In this document: in pieces, positions 1 through 8,579 of the stretch | How positions within the stretch are numbered: the stretch's first letter is position 1 | How the letters are laid out: each line of letters begins with the position of its first letter | NCBI RefSeq assembly: GCF_012843875.1 | Contig: NZ_JABAFY010000007.1 | Coordinates: 23,118-87,117 of the forward strand | Direction: 5' to 3' | DNA from: Desulfovibrio piger | GTDB taxonomy: Bacteria; Desulfobacterota; Desulfovibrionia; Desulfovibrionales; Desulfovibrionaceae | Length of the DNA: 64,000 nt | Notes under the pieces: generated by a model | The model's input: the letters and a program-made list of their open reading frames with translations, nothing else | Told to the model about the DNA's origin: nothing | The model's database searches: none | Program-made: the position numbers and the translations under genes

Positions 1-1179
1 ATAAATCTGGATGCCCTGGCCCATAATCTGCGTCTTGTGCGGCGCCAGGAACAGGCCTGGGGCTTCCGTTTCCTGCCGGTGCTGAAGATGGTGGCTTCCC
101 ACCCGGACGTCGTCGATTTCCTGCGTACGCAGGGCTATGCCCGCTACGGCATCGCGGATATGACGGAGCATCTTCTGTACGGACAGGAGCCGCCTGCACG
201 CACAGGGCGCGTCCTGATCAATCTGGCCCCCCCGGACAGGGCGGACGACGTCGTCCGCCTGTTCGAACGCAGCGCCTTTTCCTGTGAGACGACCTTCCGG
301 GCCCTGGATGCTGCTGCCCGTGCCGCGGGTCTGCATCACGAGGCCCTGCTCATGGTGGATATAGGCGACATGCGCGAAGGGATCCCGCAGGAAGATGCCC
401 CCGCCCTGCTGCGGGCCGTGGCGACCGCGTCGCAGCGTGCGGCCCATGGGCCGGGCGCCCATGTGGCGGGCATCGGCGTCAATCTCGGCTGCCTGTACGG
501 GACCTGTCCGGACGACGAGAACATGGCCCTGCTCGAAGCCCTGGCGGCCCGGGCAGGCACCCTGCTGGGGCATGCCCTGCACCGGGTCAGCCTGGGCGGG
601 AGCATCTTCTGGAACTGGTTCGCCCGCCGTCACGGGCATGGACCGCATCTGCCGCCCGGCTGCATCATGGAATTCCGCATGGGGGATCCCCTGCTGCTTG
701 GCCGGGACATGTACCGGGACGAAGCCCTGCTGGCCGGGGACTTCCGGCAGGATATCTTCCGCCTGTCGGCCACGGTGCTGGAAGTGACGGAACGGGACAT
801 CCGTCCGCCCCGACAGAGCGTCCACAACGGACGGGGGCTGCACGCCGACTGCCCTGATCTGGGAAAACGGCTCCAGGCGCTGGTGGACTGCGGCAGCCTG
901 CATACGGACGTCCGGGGCCTTTCCCTGGCCCGCCCGGACTGGCGGATATCCGATTTCAGCGGCAATTACGCCATCCTGGACTTGAGCGGCTGCCCACAGG
1001 CTCCCGTGCCGGGGGAACATGTCCGGTTCATCCCGTCCTATTGGGCCGTGGCCCGTACCTGCCGTATGCCCCACATCCGCAAGACCCTTATCCACGATAC
1101 TCTGCCGGGACCATCCCTTCCCGACTCCCGGCCCGCCTCTCCCCAGCAGGAGACGGCGCCCCTTTCGGAGGTTTCATGA
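1..1179 (+). CDS. Ornithine/alanine racemase-like PLP enzyme (5' end outside window)
   Basis: The reading frame is open from base 1 (INLDALAHNLRLVR...), which matches the start of the alanine-racemase N-terminal barrel, so the true start lies upstream. The segment PVLKMVASHP resembles the PLP-lysine region of the ornithine racemase/YhfX group, and VDIGDMREGI, GIGVNLGCLYG and SLGGSIFWNW resemble its other conserved blocks. Family members interconvert L- and D-amino acids in the cytoplasm using PLP. The stop codon overlaps the ATG of the next gene (ATGA), so the two are translationally coupled, suggesting a shared role with the binding protein downstream. The substrate cannot be told from sequence. 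Confidence 0.75.
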   Translation: MNLDALAHNLRLVRRQEQAWGFRFLPVLKMVASHPDVVDFLRTQGYARYGIADMTEHLLYGQEPPARTGRVLINLAPPDRADDVVRLFERSAFSCETTFRALDAAARAAGLHHEALLMVDIGDMREGIPQEDAPALLRAVATASQRAAHGPGAHVAGIGVNLGCLYGTCPDDENMALLEALAARAGTLLGHALHRVSLGGSIFWNWFARRHGHGPHLPPGCIMEFRMGDPLLLGRDMYRDEALLAGDFRQDIFRLSATVLEVTERDIRPPRQSVHNGRGLHADCPDLGKRLQALVDCGSLHTDVRGLSLARPDWRISDFSGNYAILDLSGCPQAPVPGEHVRFIPSYWAVARTCRMPHIRKTLIHDTLPGPSLPDSRPASPQQETAPLSEVS

Positions 1180-2327
1180 AGACGTCACGATATGTTGCCC
1201 CTGTGCTTGCCTGCCTGCTGCTCTTGCCTCTGCTGCTCCGGGACTGCGCCTTTGCCGCCCCTGCGCAGGCCGATCCCGACGGGGAAAAGGTATGGCGGGT
1301 GATCTATGTGGAAGGCGGCCCCTTTTCCGATTACCAGCGCATCTTTCAGGGACTGGCCCTGGGACTGGAGGAACGCGGACTGATCGAGAACGGGCATGTG
1401 CCCCTGCCCAAGGACAGCGAAGAAGCCCGCGGCATGTGGGAATGGCTGCACCAGCATGCAGGCGGCAAACGTCTTGTCTTTCCGGCGGACGGTTTCTACT
1501 CCGCGGACTGGGACGGCCAACAACGGGAAAAAGTACGCCAGGAGGTCCTGCGCCGCATCCGGGAAAAGAAGGACGTGGACATGGTCCTGGCCTTCGGGAC
1601 CTGGGCCGGACAGGATCTTGCCGCGCAGGATCTGCCTGTTCCAGTCATCGTCTCGTCCGTGACCAATGCGGTGGACGCGGGCATCATCCCCTCGGTGGAA
1701 GATTCGGGGCGGGACAATCTGGTGGCCCCTATCGAGCCTGACCGCTTCAAGCGCCAGGTCCTGCTCTTCCACGACATCTTCGCCTTCAAAAAGCTCGGCA
1801 TCGCCTACGAAGATACCCCGGCCGGCCGCGGCAGCATCGCCCTCAACGAGATCGAGGATGCCGCCAGGGAACTGGGGATCACCCTGCTGCGCTGTACCGA
1901 TACCTTCGACATCCAGGACACGGACCTGGCCTCGGAGCGTCTGCTGGCCTGTCATAAAAAACTGGTGGACCAAGGGGCCGAGGCTGTTTACCTCACGTAT
2001 AATGTCGGTCTGCAGGCCGGTGCCATGCGCAGGGTGCTGCAGCCGCTGGCCGATGCGCATGTCCCCACCTTTTCCCAGCTGGGCGCACCGGACGTGATCC
2101 ACGGGGCCCTGCTGAGTGTGGCGCAATCCAATACGGCCGAAGAAGGCCGCTTCAGCGCCGGTCTGGTGGAGGCCATCCTCAAGGGCGCACGCCCGCGTGA
2201 TCTCTCGCCGGTCTTCGAAAGCCCCGTCAGCATGGCTCTGAACCTTTTCATGGCCACGCTCATCGGCTGGAACCCGCCGCTGGAAGTGCTGGCCGCCGTG
2301 GACGAATTCTATCAGGAGATGAAGTAG
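1176..2327 (+). CDS. ABC transporter substrate-binding protein (PF04392-like)
   Basis: A 383-residue exported protein. Residues 1 to about 28 form a signal peptide (MKTSRYVAPVLACLLLLPLL, then a processing region near AFAAPAQ). The mature part has the two-lobed fold pattern of the ABC_sub_bind family, for example VWRVIYVEGGP at the N terminus and LSVAQSNTAEEGR near the C terminus. The start at 1176 is chosen because CGGAGG lies 5 bases upstream and the ATG overlaps the preceding stop; an in-frame upstream start at 1041 would lie inside the previous gene and bury the signal peptide. No permease or ATPase gene is adjacent, so it may feed a remote transporter or act as a periplasmic sensor partner. 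Ligand unknown. Confidence 0.75.
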   Translation: MKTSRYVAPVLACLLLLPLLLRDCAFAAPAQADPDGEKVWRVIYVEGGPFSDYQRIFQGLALGLEERGLIENGHVPLPKDSEEARGMWEWLHQHAGGKRLVFPADGFYSADWDGQQREKVRQEVLRRIREKKDVDMVLAFGTWAGQDLAAQDLPVPVIVSSVTNAVDAGIIPSVEDSGRDNLVAPIEPDRFKRQVLLFHDIFAFKKLGIAYEDTPAGRGSIALNEIEDAARELGITLLRCTDTFDIQDTDLASERLLACHKKLVDQGAEAVYLTYNVGLQAGAMRRVLQPLADAHVPTFSQLGAPDVIHGALLSVAQSNTAEEGRFSAGLVEAILKGARPRDLSPVFESPVSMALNLFMATLIGWNPPLEVLAAVDEFYQEMK

Positions 2328-2356
2328 CCACAGCCCCCTAGGACGCACGAAACACG

Positions 2357-2388
2357 AAAGGCGTACCGGATACCGGTACGCCTTTTTT
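2357..2388 (+). terminator. Intrinsic terminator after the ABC binding-protein gene
   Basis: A perfect 10-bp inverted repeat GGCGTACCGG / CCGGTACGCC with a 3-base loop is followed by six T residues. It closes the two-gene unit. Confidence 0.9.
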
Positions 2389-2402
2389 GTCTGCCGGACG
2401 AC

Positions 2403-3165
2403 ATGCACCGCGTCATGTGTGACAGCCCGTATCTGGCGGCCGCCCTGCTGCCGGACACAGAGAGCCTGCCGCCCGGCGGTATCGGCGGTCGGCTGAGCAA
2501 GGGCCGTATCGACTACGAGCCCTTTGCGGCCACGCTGGACTGTCTGACCCAGGCCATGCAGACGCGCAACGTCTGTACCGTGAGCTACCGTGCTGCCCTG
2601 CACCGGCAGGAAAAGACCTGGCAGTATGCGCCGCTGCGCCTGCTGGCCTATCGCGAGAGCCTTTTCGTGCAAGACCATATGGTCACGGATGACGGTCCGG
2701 TGGAGCGTCTGTTCGACGATACGCCCCTGCTGGCGTGCATCGCATCACGGCCAGTCGCGTCACCGGACGCAGCTCTGCCGCCCTGCCGGACATCCCCGCA
2801 CCGTCCGGCGAGGGGCTGGCATCATGGAAATGGAAGAAGAACCTTTCGAAGTCAGCCTGCGCTTTGCCCCGGAGGCCGCCACCTATGCGGCCGAACGCCG
2901 CTGGAGCCGGGACCAGCGTTGCGAAATGCATGACGACGGTTCCGTCAGGCTGCCTATCAGGGCGCATAACGAAGCGGAGTGTCTTTCCTGGGTGCTGGGC
3001 TTTGCTGACAGGGCCCAGGCGCTGGCCCCGGACTGGCTGCGCAGGGAGGTCAAAAAAACGGTCTATGCCATGGCCCGCCTGTGCCACACGCCGCGCAAAC
3101 CGGCAGACACGGCCGAAAGCGGCGGCTCGCCTGCCGCGGCCTGCTCCCTGCGGCTGCGGGAGTAA
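2403..3165 (+). pseudogene. WYL-domain regulator remnant (N-truncated, two frameshifts)
   Basis: Three consecutive pieces in three frames add up to one WYL-domain protein. The first frame (2403 to about 2733) gives the WYL core, VSYRAAL and YAPLRLLAYRESLFVQ. The second (about 2735-2820) gives HRITASRVTGRSSAALPDIP, the expected continuation. The third (about 2822-3165) gives EVSLRFAPEAATYAAERRWS and the WCX C-terminal extension. Each junction needs a one-base loss (or two-base gain). WYL regulators normally start with a DNA-binding winged-helix domain of roughly 80-100 residues; nothing like it lies upstream, where a terminator sits instead. I therefore read this as a dead regulator. A sequencing error could explain one shift but not the missing N terminus. 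Confidence 0.75.
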
Positions 3166-3324
3166 CCCACGATGCCGGACCTGTGTGCATCCTTACCGGA
3201 TGTTCCTCTATCAGGTACTTCGTCTTGGCCCACCCCGTTCGCATCCACGCAGGTTCCAGTCAGTCCGTACTCTACCTTTGCCCCAGCGCCTGAAGGGCCC
3301 CTGGGATACCCATGCTCCGCCCTG

Positions 3325-3349
3325 CCGTGATTCCCCTTTCCTATCACGG
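3325..3349. promoter_or_regulatory. Inverted repeat CCGTGAT-N11-ATCACGG upstream of nikA
   Basis: A perfect 7-bp dyad with an 11-base spacer lies about 100 bp before the nikA-like start. There is no T-tract, so it looks more like an operator than a terminator. Which protein binds it is unknown; it does not match the published NikR half-sites that I know. Confidence 0.4.
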
Positions 3350-3407
3350 GTAATGGGAAAAAAGTATTTTGCGGCATCAGAAGGTTATGGCATAGAGTCC
3401 ATTGGAA

Positions 3408-3425
3408 ATGAAAATGAATTTTTAT
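3408..3425. promoter_or_regulatory. Fur-like AT-rich box before nikA
   Basis: ATGAAAATGAATTTTTAT lies about 23 bp before the ATG at 3448 and resembles the delta-proteobacterial Fur palindrome (ATGAAAAT-N-ATTTTCAT type) with about three mismatches in the right half. Its place between the presumed promoter and the ribosome-binding site (AAAGGA at 3434-3439) would suit repression by a metal-bound Fur-family protein. Assignment rests on resemblance only. Confidence 0.4.
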
Positions 3426-3447
3426 TCCATAACAAAGGACGGACTGC

Positions 3448-5037
3448 ATGACCATTCATTCCACTTTCGGCAAGCTGGCCTTCTCTCTTGCCCTGGCAGG
3501 GACATTCCTTTTTCCCGGCCTTGATGCCCGGGCCACGAATGACACGACCGATACGCTGAATTTTGTCAACTACCGGGATGTCCGTGATCTCAACCCCCAC
3601 CTGTATGCCGGTGAGATGTACGCGCAGGAAATGATCTTCGAGACCCTGGTGGACATCACGGCCGACGGTTACAAGCCCTGCCTGGCCGAAAGCTGGGATA
3701 TTTCTGCCGACGGCAAAGTCTACACCTTCCATATCCGCAAGGGCGTCACGTTCACTGACGGGACCCCGTGCGATGCTTTTGCCATCAAGGCCAACTTCGA
3801 TGCCATCCTGGAAAACCGTGCCCGCCATACCTGGCTGGAGATGATGCACCTGCTGGAAAAGGTGGACGCGCCTGATGCCCAGACCTTCCGCATTTTCATG
3901 AAGGCTCCGTACTGGCCCATGCTTACGGAACTGGGCGTGACCCGTCCCTTTGCCATCATCTCGCCCAAGGCCATGAAAAACGGATCCACCAAGAACTGCG
4001 TGACGGCCTATGTGGGAACCGGGCCCTACAAGCTGACCAAGGTCGTCACGGACGAATACGCCGTTTTCGAGGCCAACGAGAACTACTGGGGCGAACAGCC
4101 CAAGATCAAGCGTGTCGTGGTCAAGGTCATCCCCGACAACCAGACCCGCATCCTGGCTCTGGAAAAAGGCGAGATCGACCTGATCTGGGGCAAGAACATG
4201 CTGGATGCCGATGCCCTGAACAAATACAAGGACAGCAAAGGGTTCGGCGTTGCCCTTTCCGCCCCCACCTCCACCCGGCACATCGTCCTCAACGGCCAGA
4301 ATCCCGTACTTGCCGACATCCATGTCCGCAAGGCCCTGCAGCATGCCACCAACCGTGTCGCCATCGCCAAGGGGGTGTTCCACAATACCGAACTTCCCGC
4401 GGATACGCTGTATGCCCGCAGTGTCCCCTATTGCGACATCGATTTGAAACCCTACGAATATGACATGGCCAAGGCCGCCAGGATCCTGGACGAGGCCGGC
4501 TGGAAGCCGGGCTCCGACGGCATTCGCCAGAAGGACGGCAAGCGCATGGAGCTGGGGCTGCTCTACAACAGCAACAGCGTGACGGAAAAGACCATCGCCG
4601 AATACCTGCAGCATGAATACGGCAAGCTCGGCATCAAGGTGAGCCTGCGCGGCGAGGAAGAACAGTCCTATCGCGACAACATGAAGAACGGCCTGTTCGA
4701 CATGATCTTCAACATCTGCTGGGGCATGCCTTACGACCCGCAGTCTTCCATGGCCGCCATGCGCCAGCGCGTCTACGGCGACTATGCCGCCCAGCTTTCC
4801 CTGCCCGACAAGGCCCAGATCGATGCGGCCATCACGGAGATCATGTCCTCCACCGATCCGGTCCGCAGGCAGGAGCTTTTCACCTTTGCCCTGACCCATC
4901 TGCATGAGGATGCCATCTACATCCCTCTGACCTACGAGACCAACAAGGCGCTCTTCACCAAGCGCCTCAAGGGGGTGGGCTTCAACCAGACCCAGTACGA
5001 AGTGCCGTTCACCAGAATGTACTTTGAAGGGAAATAG
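3448..5037 (+). CDS. nikA: NikA-like periplasmic nickel/metallophore-binding protein
   Basis: A 529-residue SBP family 5 protein. A signal peptide covers roughly residues 1-29. Long stretches parallel E. coli NikA: RDLNPHLYAGEMYAQ near the N terminus, ENYWGEQPKIKRVVVKVIPD mid-protein, SVPYCDIDLKPYEYD, and WGMPYDPQSSMAAMRQR near the C terminus. The family delivers chelated nickel (in E. coli Ni-(L-His)2), other metallophores or peptides to an ABC permease. In E. coli NikA the metal is directly bound by a histidine in the PYDPH segment; here the aligned residue is Gln432, so direct coordination should differ. It is first in an operon with nikBCDE-type genes. Ligand could be nickel, cobalt, zinc or an opine-type metallophore. 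Confidence 0.85.
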   Translation: MTIHSTFGKLAFSLALAGTFLFPGLDARATNDTTDTLNFVNYRDVRDLNPHLYAGEMYAQEMIFETLVDITADGYKPCLAESWDISADGKVYTFHIRKGVTFTDGTPCDAFAIKANFDAILENRARHTWLEMMHLLEKVDAPDAQTFRIFMKAPYWPMLTELGVTRPFAIISPKAMKNGSTKNCVTAYVGTGPYKLTKVVTDEYAVFEANENYWGEQPKIKRVVVKVIPDNQTRILALEKGEIDLIWGKNMLDADALNKYKDSKGFGVALSAPTSTRHIVLNGQNPVLADIHVRKALQHATNRVAIAKGVFHNTELPADTLYARSVPYCDIDLKPYEYDMAKAARILDEAGWKPGSDGIRQKDGKRMELGLLYNSNSVTEKTIAEYLQHEYGKLGIKVSLRGEEEQSYRDNMKNGLFDMIFNICWGMPYDPQSSMAAMRQRVYGDYAAQLSLPDKAQIDAAITEIMSSTDPVRRQELFTFALTHLHEDAIYIPLTYETNKALFTKRLKGVGFNQTQYEVPFTRMYFEGK

Positions 5038-5115
5038 CGGGACGGAAGTCCCCGCAGGGAAGGGCTATCCCGCCACAGGCCGGCCCTTCCCCGCCTTTCC
5101 CGCCCGGATCGCCTC

Positions 5116-6057
5116 ATGAAAAACTACATCATCATGCGCCTGCTGGCCACCGTGCCCCTGCTGCTGGGCATATCCTTCCTGTGCTTCGTCTTTATCAACC
5201 TTATCCCTTCCGACCCTGCCGAGGTGGCCCTGCGCATCCGCCAGACCCCCATCATCACGGAAGAACTCATAGCCCAAACCCGTGCCGAACTGGGTCTGGA
5301 TCAGCCCTTTCTGGTGCGCTATGCCCACTGGCTCTGGGATTGCCTGCACTTCGACCTGGGCGTGAGCTACACCAATCCTGCCCGGACGGTGCTGGGCGAG
5401 ATAGGCCGCTGTCTGCCGGCCACCCTGGAACTGGCCGGGCTCTCGCTGGTCTACGTCATCGTGCTCAGCCTGCCCATCGGCTTCCTGAGCGCCGTCTACA
5501 AGGACACATGGTTCGACCGCATCATGCGCGGCGTGGTCTTTGCCACCACGGCCATGCCCGTTTACTGGGTAGGCCTGCTGCTCATCTGGATCGTCAGCAT
5601 CAAGCTGGACCTGCTGCCCACCAGCGGCTACGGGGGCTTTTCCAGCCTTATCCTGCCGGCCTTCACCGTGGCGCTGAGCTACATCTCCACCTATATCCGC
5701 CTGATCCGCAACAACATGCTGGAAAACATGCGCGAGGATTATGTGCTCTATGCCCAGGCCCGCGGCCTGAAGCAGAGCAGCATCCTCGTGCGCCATATCC
5801 TGAAGAACTCCCTGCAATCCTGCGTGACCGCCATCGGCATGAGCATCCCCCAGCTCATCGCCGGCACCATCGTGGTGGAGAACGTGTTCGCCTGGCCGGG
5901 TGTGGGGCGCCTGTGCATCGCCTCCATCTTCAATCGCGACTATCCGGTCATCCAGGCCTATGTGCTGCTGGTAGGCGTGCTTTTCGTCTTCTTCAATCTG
6001 TTCTTCGACATCCTGCAGTATGTGGCCGACCCGCGCCTGCGCGAAAGGAAAGCGTAA
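5116..6057 (+). CDS. nikB: NikB-like ABC permease
   Basis: A 313-residue inner-membrane permease with about six helices. The N-terminal RLLATVPLLLGISFLCFVF helix is followed by the periplasmic segment (ELGLDQPFLVRYAHWLWD) typical of NikB/DppB proteins. The cytoplasmic EAA loop is visible as YAQARGLKQSSILVRHILKN, the contact for the ATPase. NVFAWPGVGRLCIASIFNRDYPVIQ is the family hallmark near the end and is nearly the same in E. coli NikB. It lies 78 bp after nikA and abuts nikC directly (TAAATG), which fits one transcript. It should form the translocation channel with NikC. Confidence 0.88.
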   Translation: MKNYIIMRLLATVPLLLGISFLCFVFINLIPSDPAEVALRIRQTPIITEELIAQTRAELGLDQPFLVRYAHWLWDCLHFDLGVSYTNPARTVLGEIGRCLPATLELAGLSLVYVIVLSLPIGFLSAVYKDTWFDRIMRGVVFATTAMPVYWVGLLLIWIVSIKLDLLPTSGYGGFSSLILPAFTVALSYISTYIRLIRNNMLENMREDYVLYAQARGLKQSSILVRHILKNSLQSCVTAIGMSIPQLIAGTIVVENVFAWPGVGRLCIASIFNRDYPVIQAYVLLVGVLFVFFNLFFDILQYVADPRLRERKA

Positions 6058-6882
6058 ATGTTGCAACAACTTTTCAAGAATCCCATGGCCCTGCTGTGCA
6101 TGGGGATCGTCCTGGTCACGGCCCTGCTGGGCATCTTTGCTCCGTGGGTGGCGCCCAACGATCCCTATGCCAACGACATCCTCAACAAATTCGACAGCCC
6201 CTCCTGGCAATATCCCCTGGGCACGGACCATCTGGGGCGCTGCGTGTTCTCGCGCATGCTCTTCGGCATACGGCCCACGCTCTTCCTTTCTCTGCTGACC
6301 ATGCTGGGCACCATCGGGCTGGGCGTGATCATGGGCATCACCGCAGGCTACTTCCGCGGCACGGTAGATGAAGTCATCATGCGTGTGGTGGACGTCATGC
6401 TCTCCTTCCCCAGCCAGATCATCATCCTGGCCGTGGTCGCCCTGCTGGGGGTGGACATCCGCAATGTGGTCATTGCCAGCATCTTTATCAAATGGGCCTG
6501 GTACGCCCGCATGATCCGGACTGCGACCATCAAGTATACGGGCATGAACTTCGTGCTTTTCTCCCGCAGCATCGGTTCCGGAAACTTCTACATCCTCACC
6601 CGGCACATGCTTCCCTGCATCGCCGCTGAACTGGCCGTACTGGCCTCGCTGGATACGGGATGGGCCATCCTCAACATCTCTACCCTTTCCTTCCTCGGGC
6701 TGGGCGTCCAGGCCCCTGTGCCCGAATGGGGCGCCATGCTCAATGAAGCCAAGAACGTCATGGTCTCCAACCCCGAGCAGATGATCGTCCCCGGCATCGC
6801 CGTGGTGGTGCTGGTAGGGGCCTTCAACATGCTGGGCGACTGCCTGCGCGACGCCCTCGATCCCAAGGCGGTGCGCCAATGA
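6058..6882 (+). CDS. nikC: NikC-like ABC permease
   Basis: A 274-residue permease of the DppC/NikC type. It has the N-terminal helix (LLCMGIVLVTALLGIFAPWV), the PLGTDHLGRCVFSRMLFG block that marks the second permease of this class, an EAA-type loop (SRSIGSGNFYILTRHMLP), and a C-terminal LSFLGLGVQAPVPEWGAML block. It begins immediately after the nikB stop and overlaps nikD by four bases, showing tight translational coupling. It should heterodimerise with NikB. Confidence 0.88.
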   Translation: MLQQLFKNPMALLCMGIVLVTALLGIFAPWVAPNDPYANDILNKFDSPSWQYPLGTDHLGRCVFSRMLFGIRPTLFLSLLTMLGTIGLGVIMGITAGYFRGTVDEVIMRVVDVMLSFPSQIIILAVVALLGVDIRNVVIASIFIKWAWYARMIRTATIKYTGMNFVLFSRSIGSGNFYILTRHMLPCIAAELAVLASLDTGWAILNISTLSFLGLGVQAPVPEWGAMLNEAKNVMVSNPEQMIVPGIAVVVLVGAFNMLGDCLRDALDPKAVRQ

Positions 6883-7715
6883 ACGATATCCTCACCGTCA
6901 GGGACCTGTCCGTCCACTTCCGACAGGGAAAGCGTCTGGTGCAGCTGGTGGACCGGGTCTCCTTTTCCGTGGTCAGGGGAGAATGCCTGGGCATCCTGGG
7001 AGAATCGGGCAGCGGCAAGAGCATGACCTGCAAGGCCCTGCTGGGCCTGCTGGACGACAACTTCCAGGTCACCGGCAGTTCCCGCTTTGAAGGCAGGCCC
7101 CTGCTGAGCCAGACACCGGAGCAGCTGCGCCGCCTGCGGGGCGGCAAGATCAGCATGGTCCTGCAAAATCCCATGTCCTGCTTCGATCCCCTGTACCGCA
7201 TCGGGGAGCAGATGGCCGAGACCCTGCAGGAGCACACCGCCCTGAAAGGCAGGCCCCTGCAAAAAAGGATGGAGGACATCCTCCGCCTGATGCGCATCCA
7301 CGACCCGGCGGACGTGCTGCGCAAGTACCCGCACCAGCTCTCGGGCGGCATGTTGCAGCGCGTCATGATCGGGCTGGCCATCTGCATGCAGCCTTCGCTG
7401 ATCATCGCCGACGAGCCAACGACAGCCATCGACTCCATCAGCCAGTATGCCATCATGCAGGAATTCCTGCGCATCAAGCAGCGCGGGGAAGTCTCCATGA
7501 TCTTCATCTCGCATGACCTCGGCGTGCTGTCGCTCATCGCTGACAGGCTCATCGTCATGCATGACGGCAAGGCGGTGGAAAGCGGTACGGCACAGGAGAT
7601 CTTCGACAACGCCACGGACACCTACACCCGCCACCACATCAAACAGCACAGGGCCGTCATGCACCGCTTCCTGGATGCGCTGCATGCTCCTGTCCCCGGA
7701 AGGATACCCGCATGA
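6879..7715 (+). CDS. nikD: NikD-like ABC ATPase
   Basis: A 278-residue ATP-binding subunit. It has Walker A GESGSGKS at about residues 41-48, the Q-loop in MVLQNPMSCFDPL, the signature LSGGMLQRVMIGLA, Walker B LIIADEPTTAID and the switch histidine in ISHDLG. The variant signature LSGGM and the sequence around MVLQNPMSCFDPL match NikD rather than oligopeptide DppD. Four-base overlaps at both ends couple it to nikC and nikE. It should power uptake together with NikE. Confidence 0.88.
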   Translation: MNDILTVRDLSVHFRQGKRLVQLVDRVSFSVVRGECLGILGESGSGKSMTCKALLGLLDDNFQVTGSSRFEGRPLLSQTPEQLRRLRGGKISMVLQNPMSCFDPLYRIGEQMAETLQEHTALKGRPLQKRMEDILRLMRIHDPADVLRKYPHQLSGGMLQRVMIGLAICMQPSLIIADEPTTAIDSISQYAIMQEFLRIKQRGEVSMIFISHDLGVLSLIADRLIVMHDGKAVESGTAQEIFDNATDTYTRHHIKQHRAVMHRFLDALHAPVPGRIPA

Positions 7716-8566
7716 ACACACTGCTCCACGCAGACGACATCCACGTCTCATTCAAAAAGGAAAACCAGAAAAGCCTGTTCGGCCGGGAACGGCAGCAGGT
7801 CTTGCGCGGCATCTCCCTGAGCCTCCGCGAGGGGGAATGCCTGGGCATCATCGGTGAGTCCGGCAGCGGCAAGAGCACGCTGGGGCGTGTGCTTTCCGGC
7901 CTGCTCAAACCGGAGCGGGGCACAGTGCGCATCAACGGGCTGGATCTGTATGCCAGACGCTCCGCCCGCGAGGCTGCCGCCCTGCACCACAGCCTTTCCG
8001 TCGTCTTTCAGGACTATACATCTTCGGCCAATCCCCGTTTCAGGGTGGAACATATCATCGGGGAGTCCTTGCGGGCCCTGGAACGCAGTACGGGCCAGCG
8101 TGTGGACCGCCGCGCCCGGATCTGTGAGCTGCTGGAGCAGGTGGGCCTGCCGGCCGCGTTCATCTCCCGCTATCCGCATGAACTGAGCGGCGGTCAGTTG
8201 CAGCGTGTATGCATCGCCCGTGCCCTGGCCATCCGGCCGCGCATCATCCTTCTGGACGAGGCCATCAGCTCGCTGGACGCTTCCACCCAGGTGCAGATCA
8301 TGGACCTGCTCATCGAGCTGCGCCGGGATCTGGGGCTTTCCTACCTGTTCATCACCCACGACCTGACCAGCATCACCTACCTGTGTGACCGGGTCGTTTT
8401 CATCGACGCCGGCACCATCGTGGAACAGGTGGACGATATCCGGCGCATCGCCATGATCCGTAACGATTATGCCCGCAACCTGCTGGGATCCGTCATGGGC
8501 ATCGGTGTGGAGCACGGCAGCGGGGCTGCCCGCACCGGGCAGGATCGTTACGCGGCCATTGCCTGA
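7712..8566 (+). CDS. nikE: NikE-like ABC ATPase
   Basis: A 284-residue second ATPase. Walker A is GESGSGKST, the signature is LSGGQLQRVCIARALA, Walker B is IILLDEAISSLD (alanine and isoleucine replace the usual PT as in NikE/DppF variants) and the switch is THDLTSITYLCD. An internal insert VFQDYTSSANPRF matches NikE-type proteins, which carry SVNPR here. It completes the five-gene importer. Thirteen bases separate it from the MATE gene, whose ribosome-binding site overlaps the nikE stop. Confidence 0.87.
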   Translation: MNTLLHADDIHVSFKKENQKSLFGRERQQVLRGISLSLREGECLGIIGESGSGKSTLGRVLSGLLKPERGTVRINGLDLYARRSAREAAALHHSLSVVFQDYTSSANPRFRVEHIIGESLRALERSTGQRVDRRARICELLEQVGLPAAFISRYPHELSGGQLQRVCIARALAIRPRIILLDEAISSLDASTQVQIMDLLIELRRDLGLSYLFITHDLTSITYLCDRVVFIDAGTIVEQVDDIRRIAMIRNDYARNLLGSVMGIGVEHGSGAARTGQDRYAAIA

Positions 8567-8579
8567 GAAGGATAGATTC

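Noticed and set aside
1185..2678. Long open frame on the minus strand across the ABC binding-protein gene
   Set aside because: It is antisense to a gene with clear signal peptide, ribosome-binding site and terminator. Its protein is His/Gly/Gln-rich in the way antisense GC-rich frames are.
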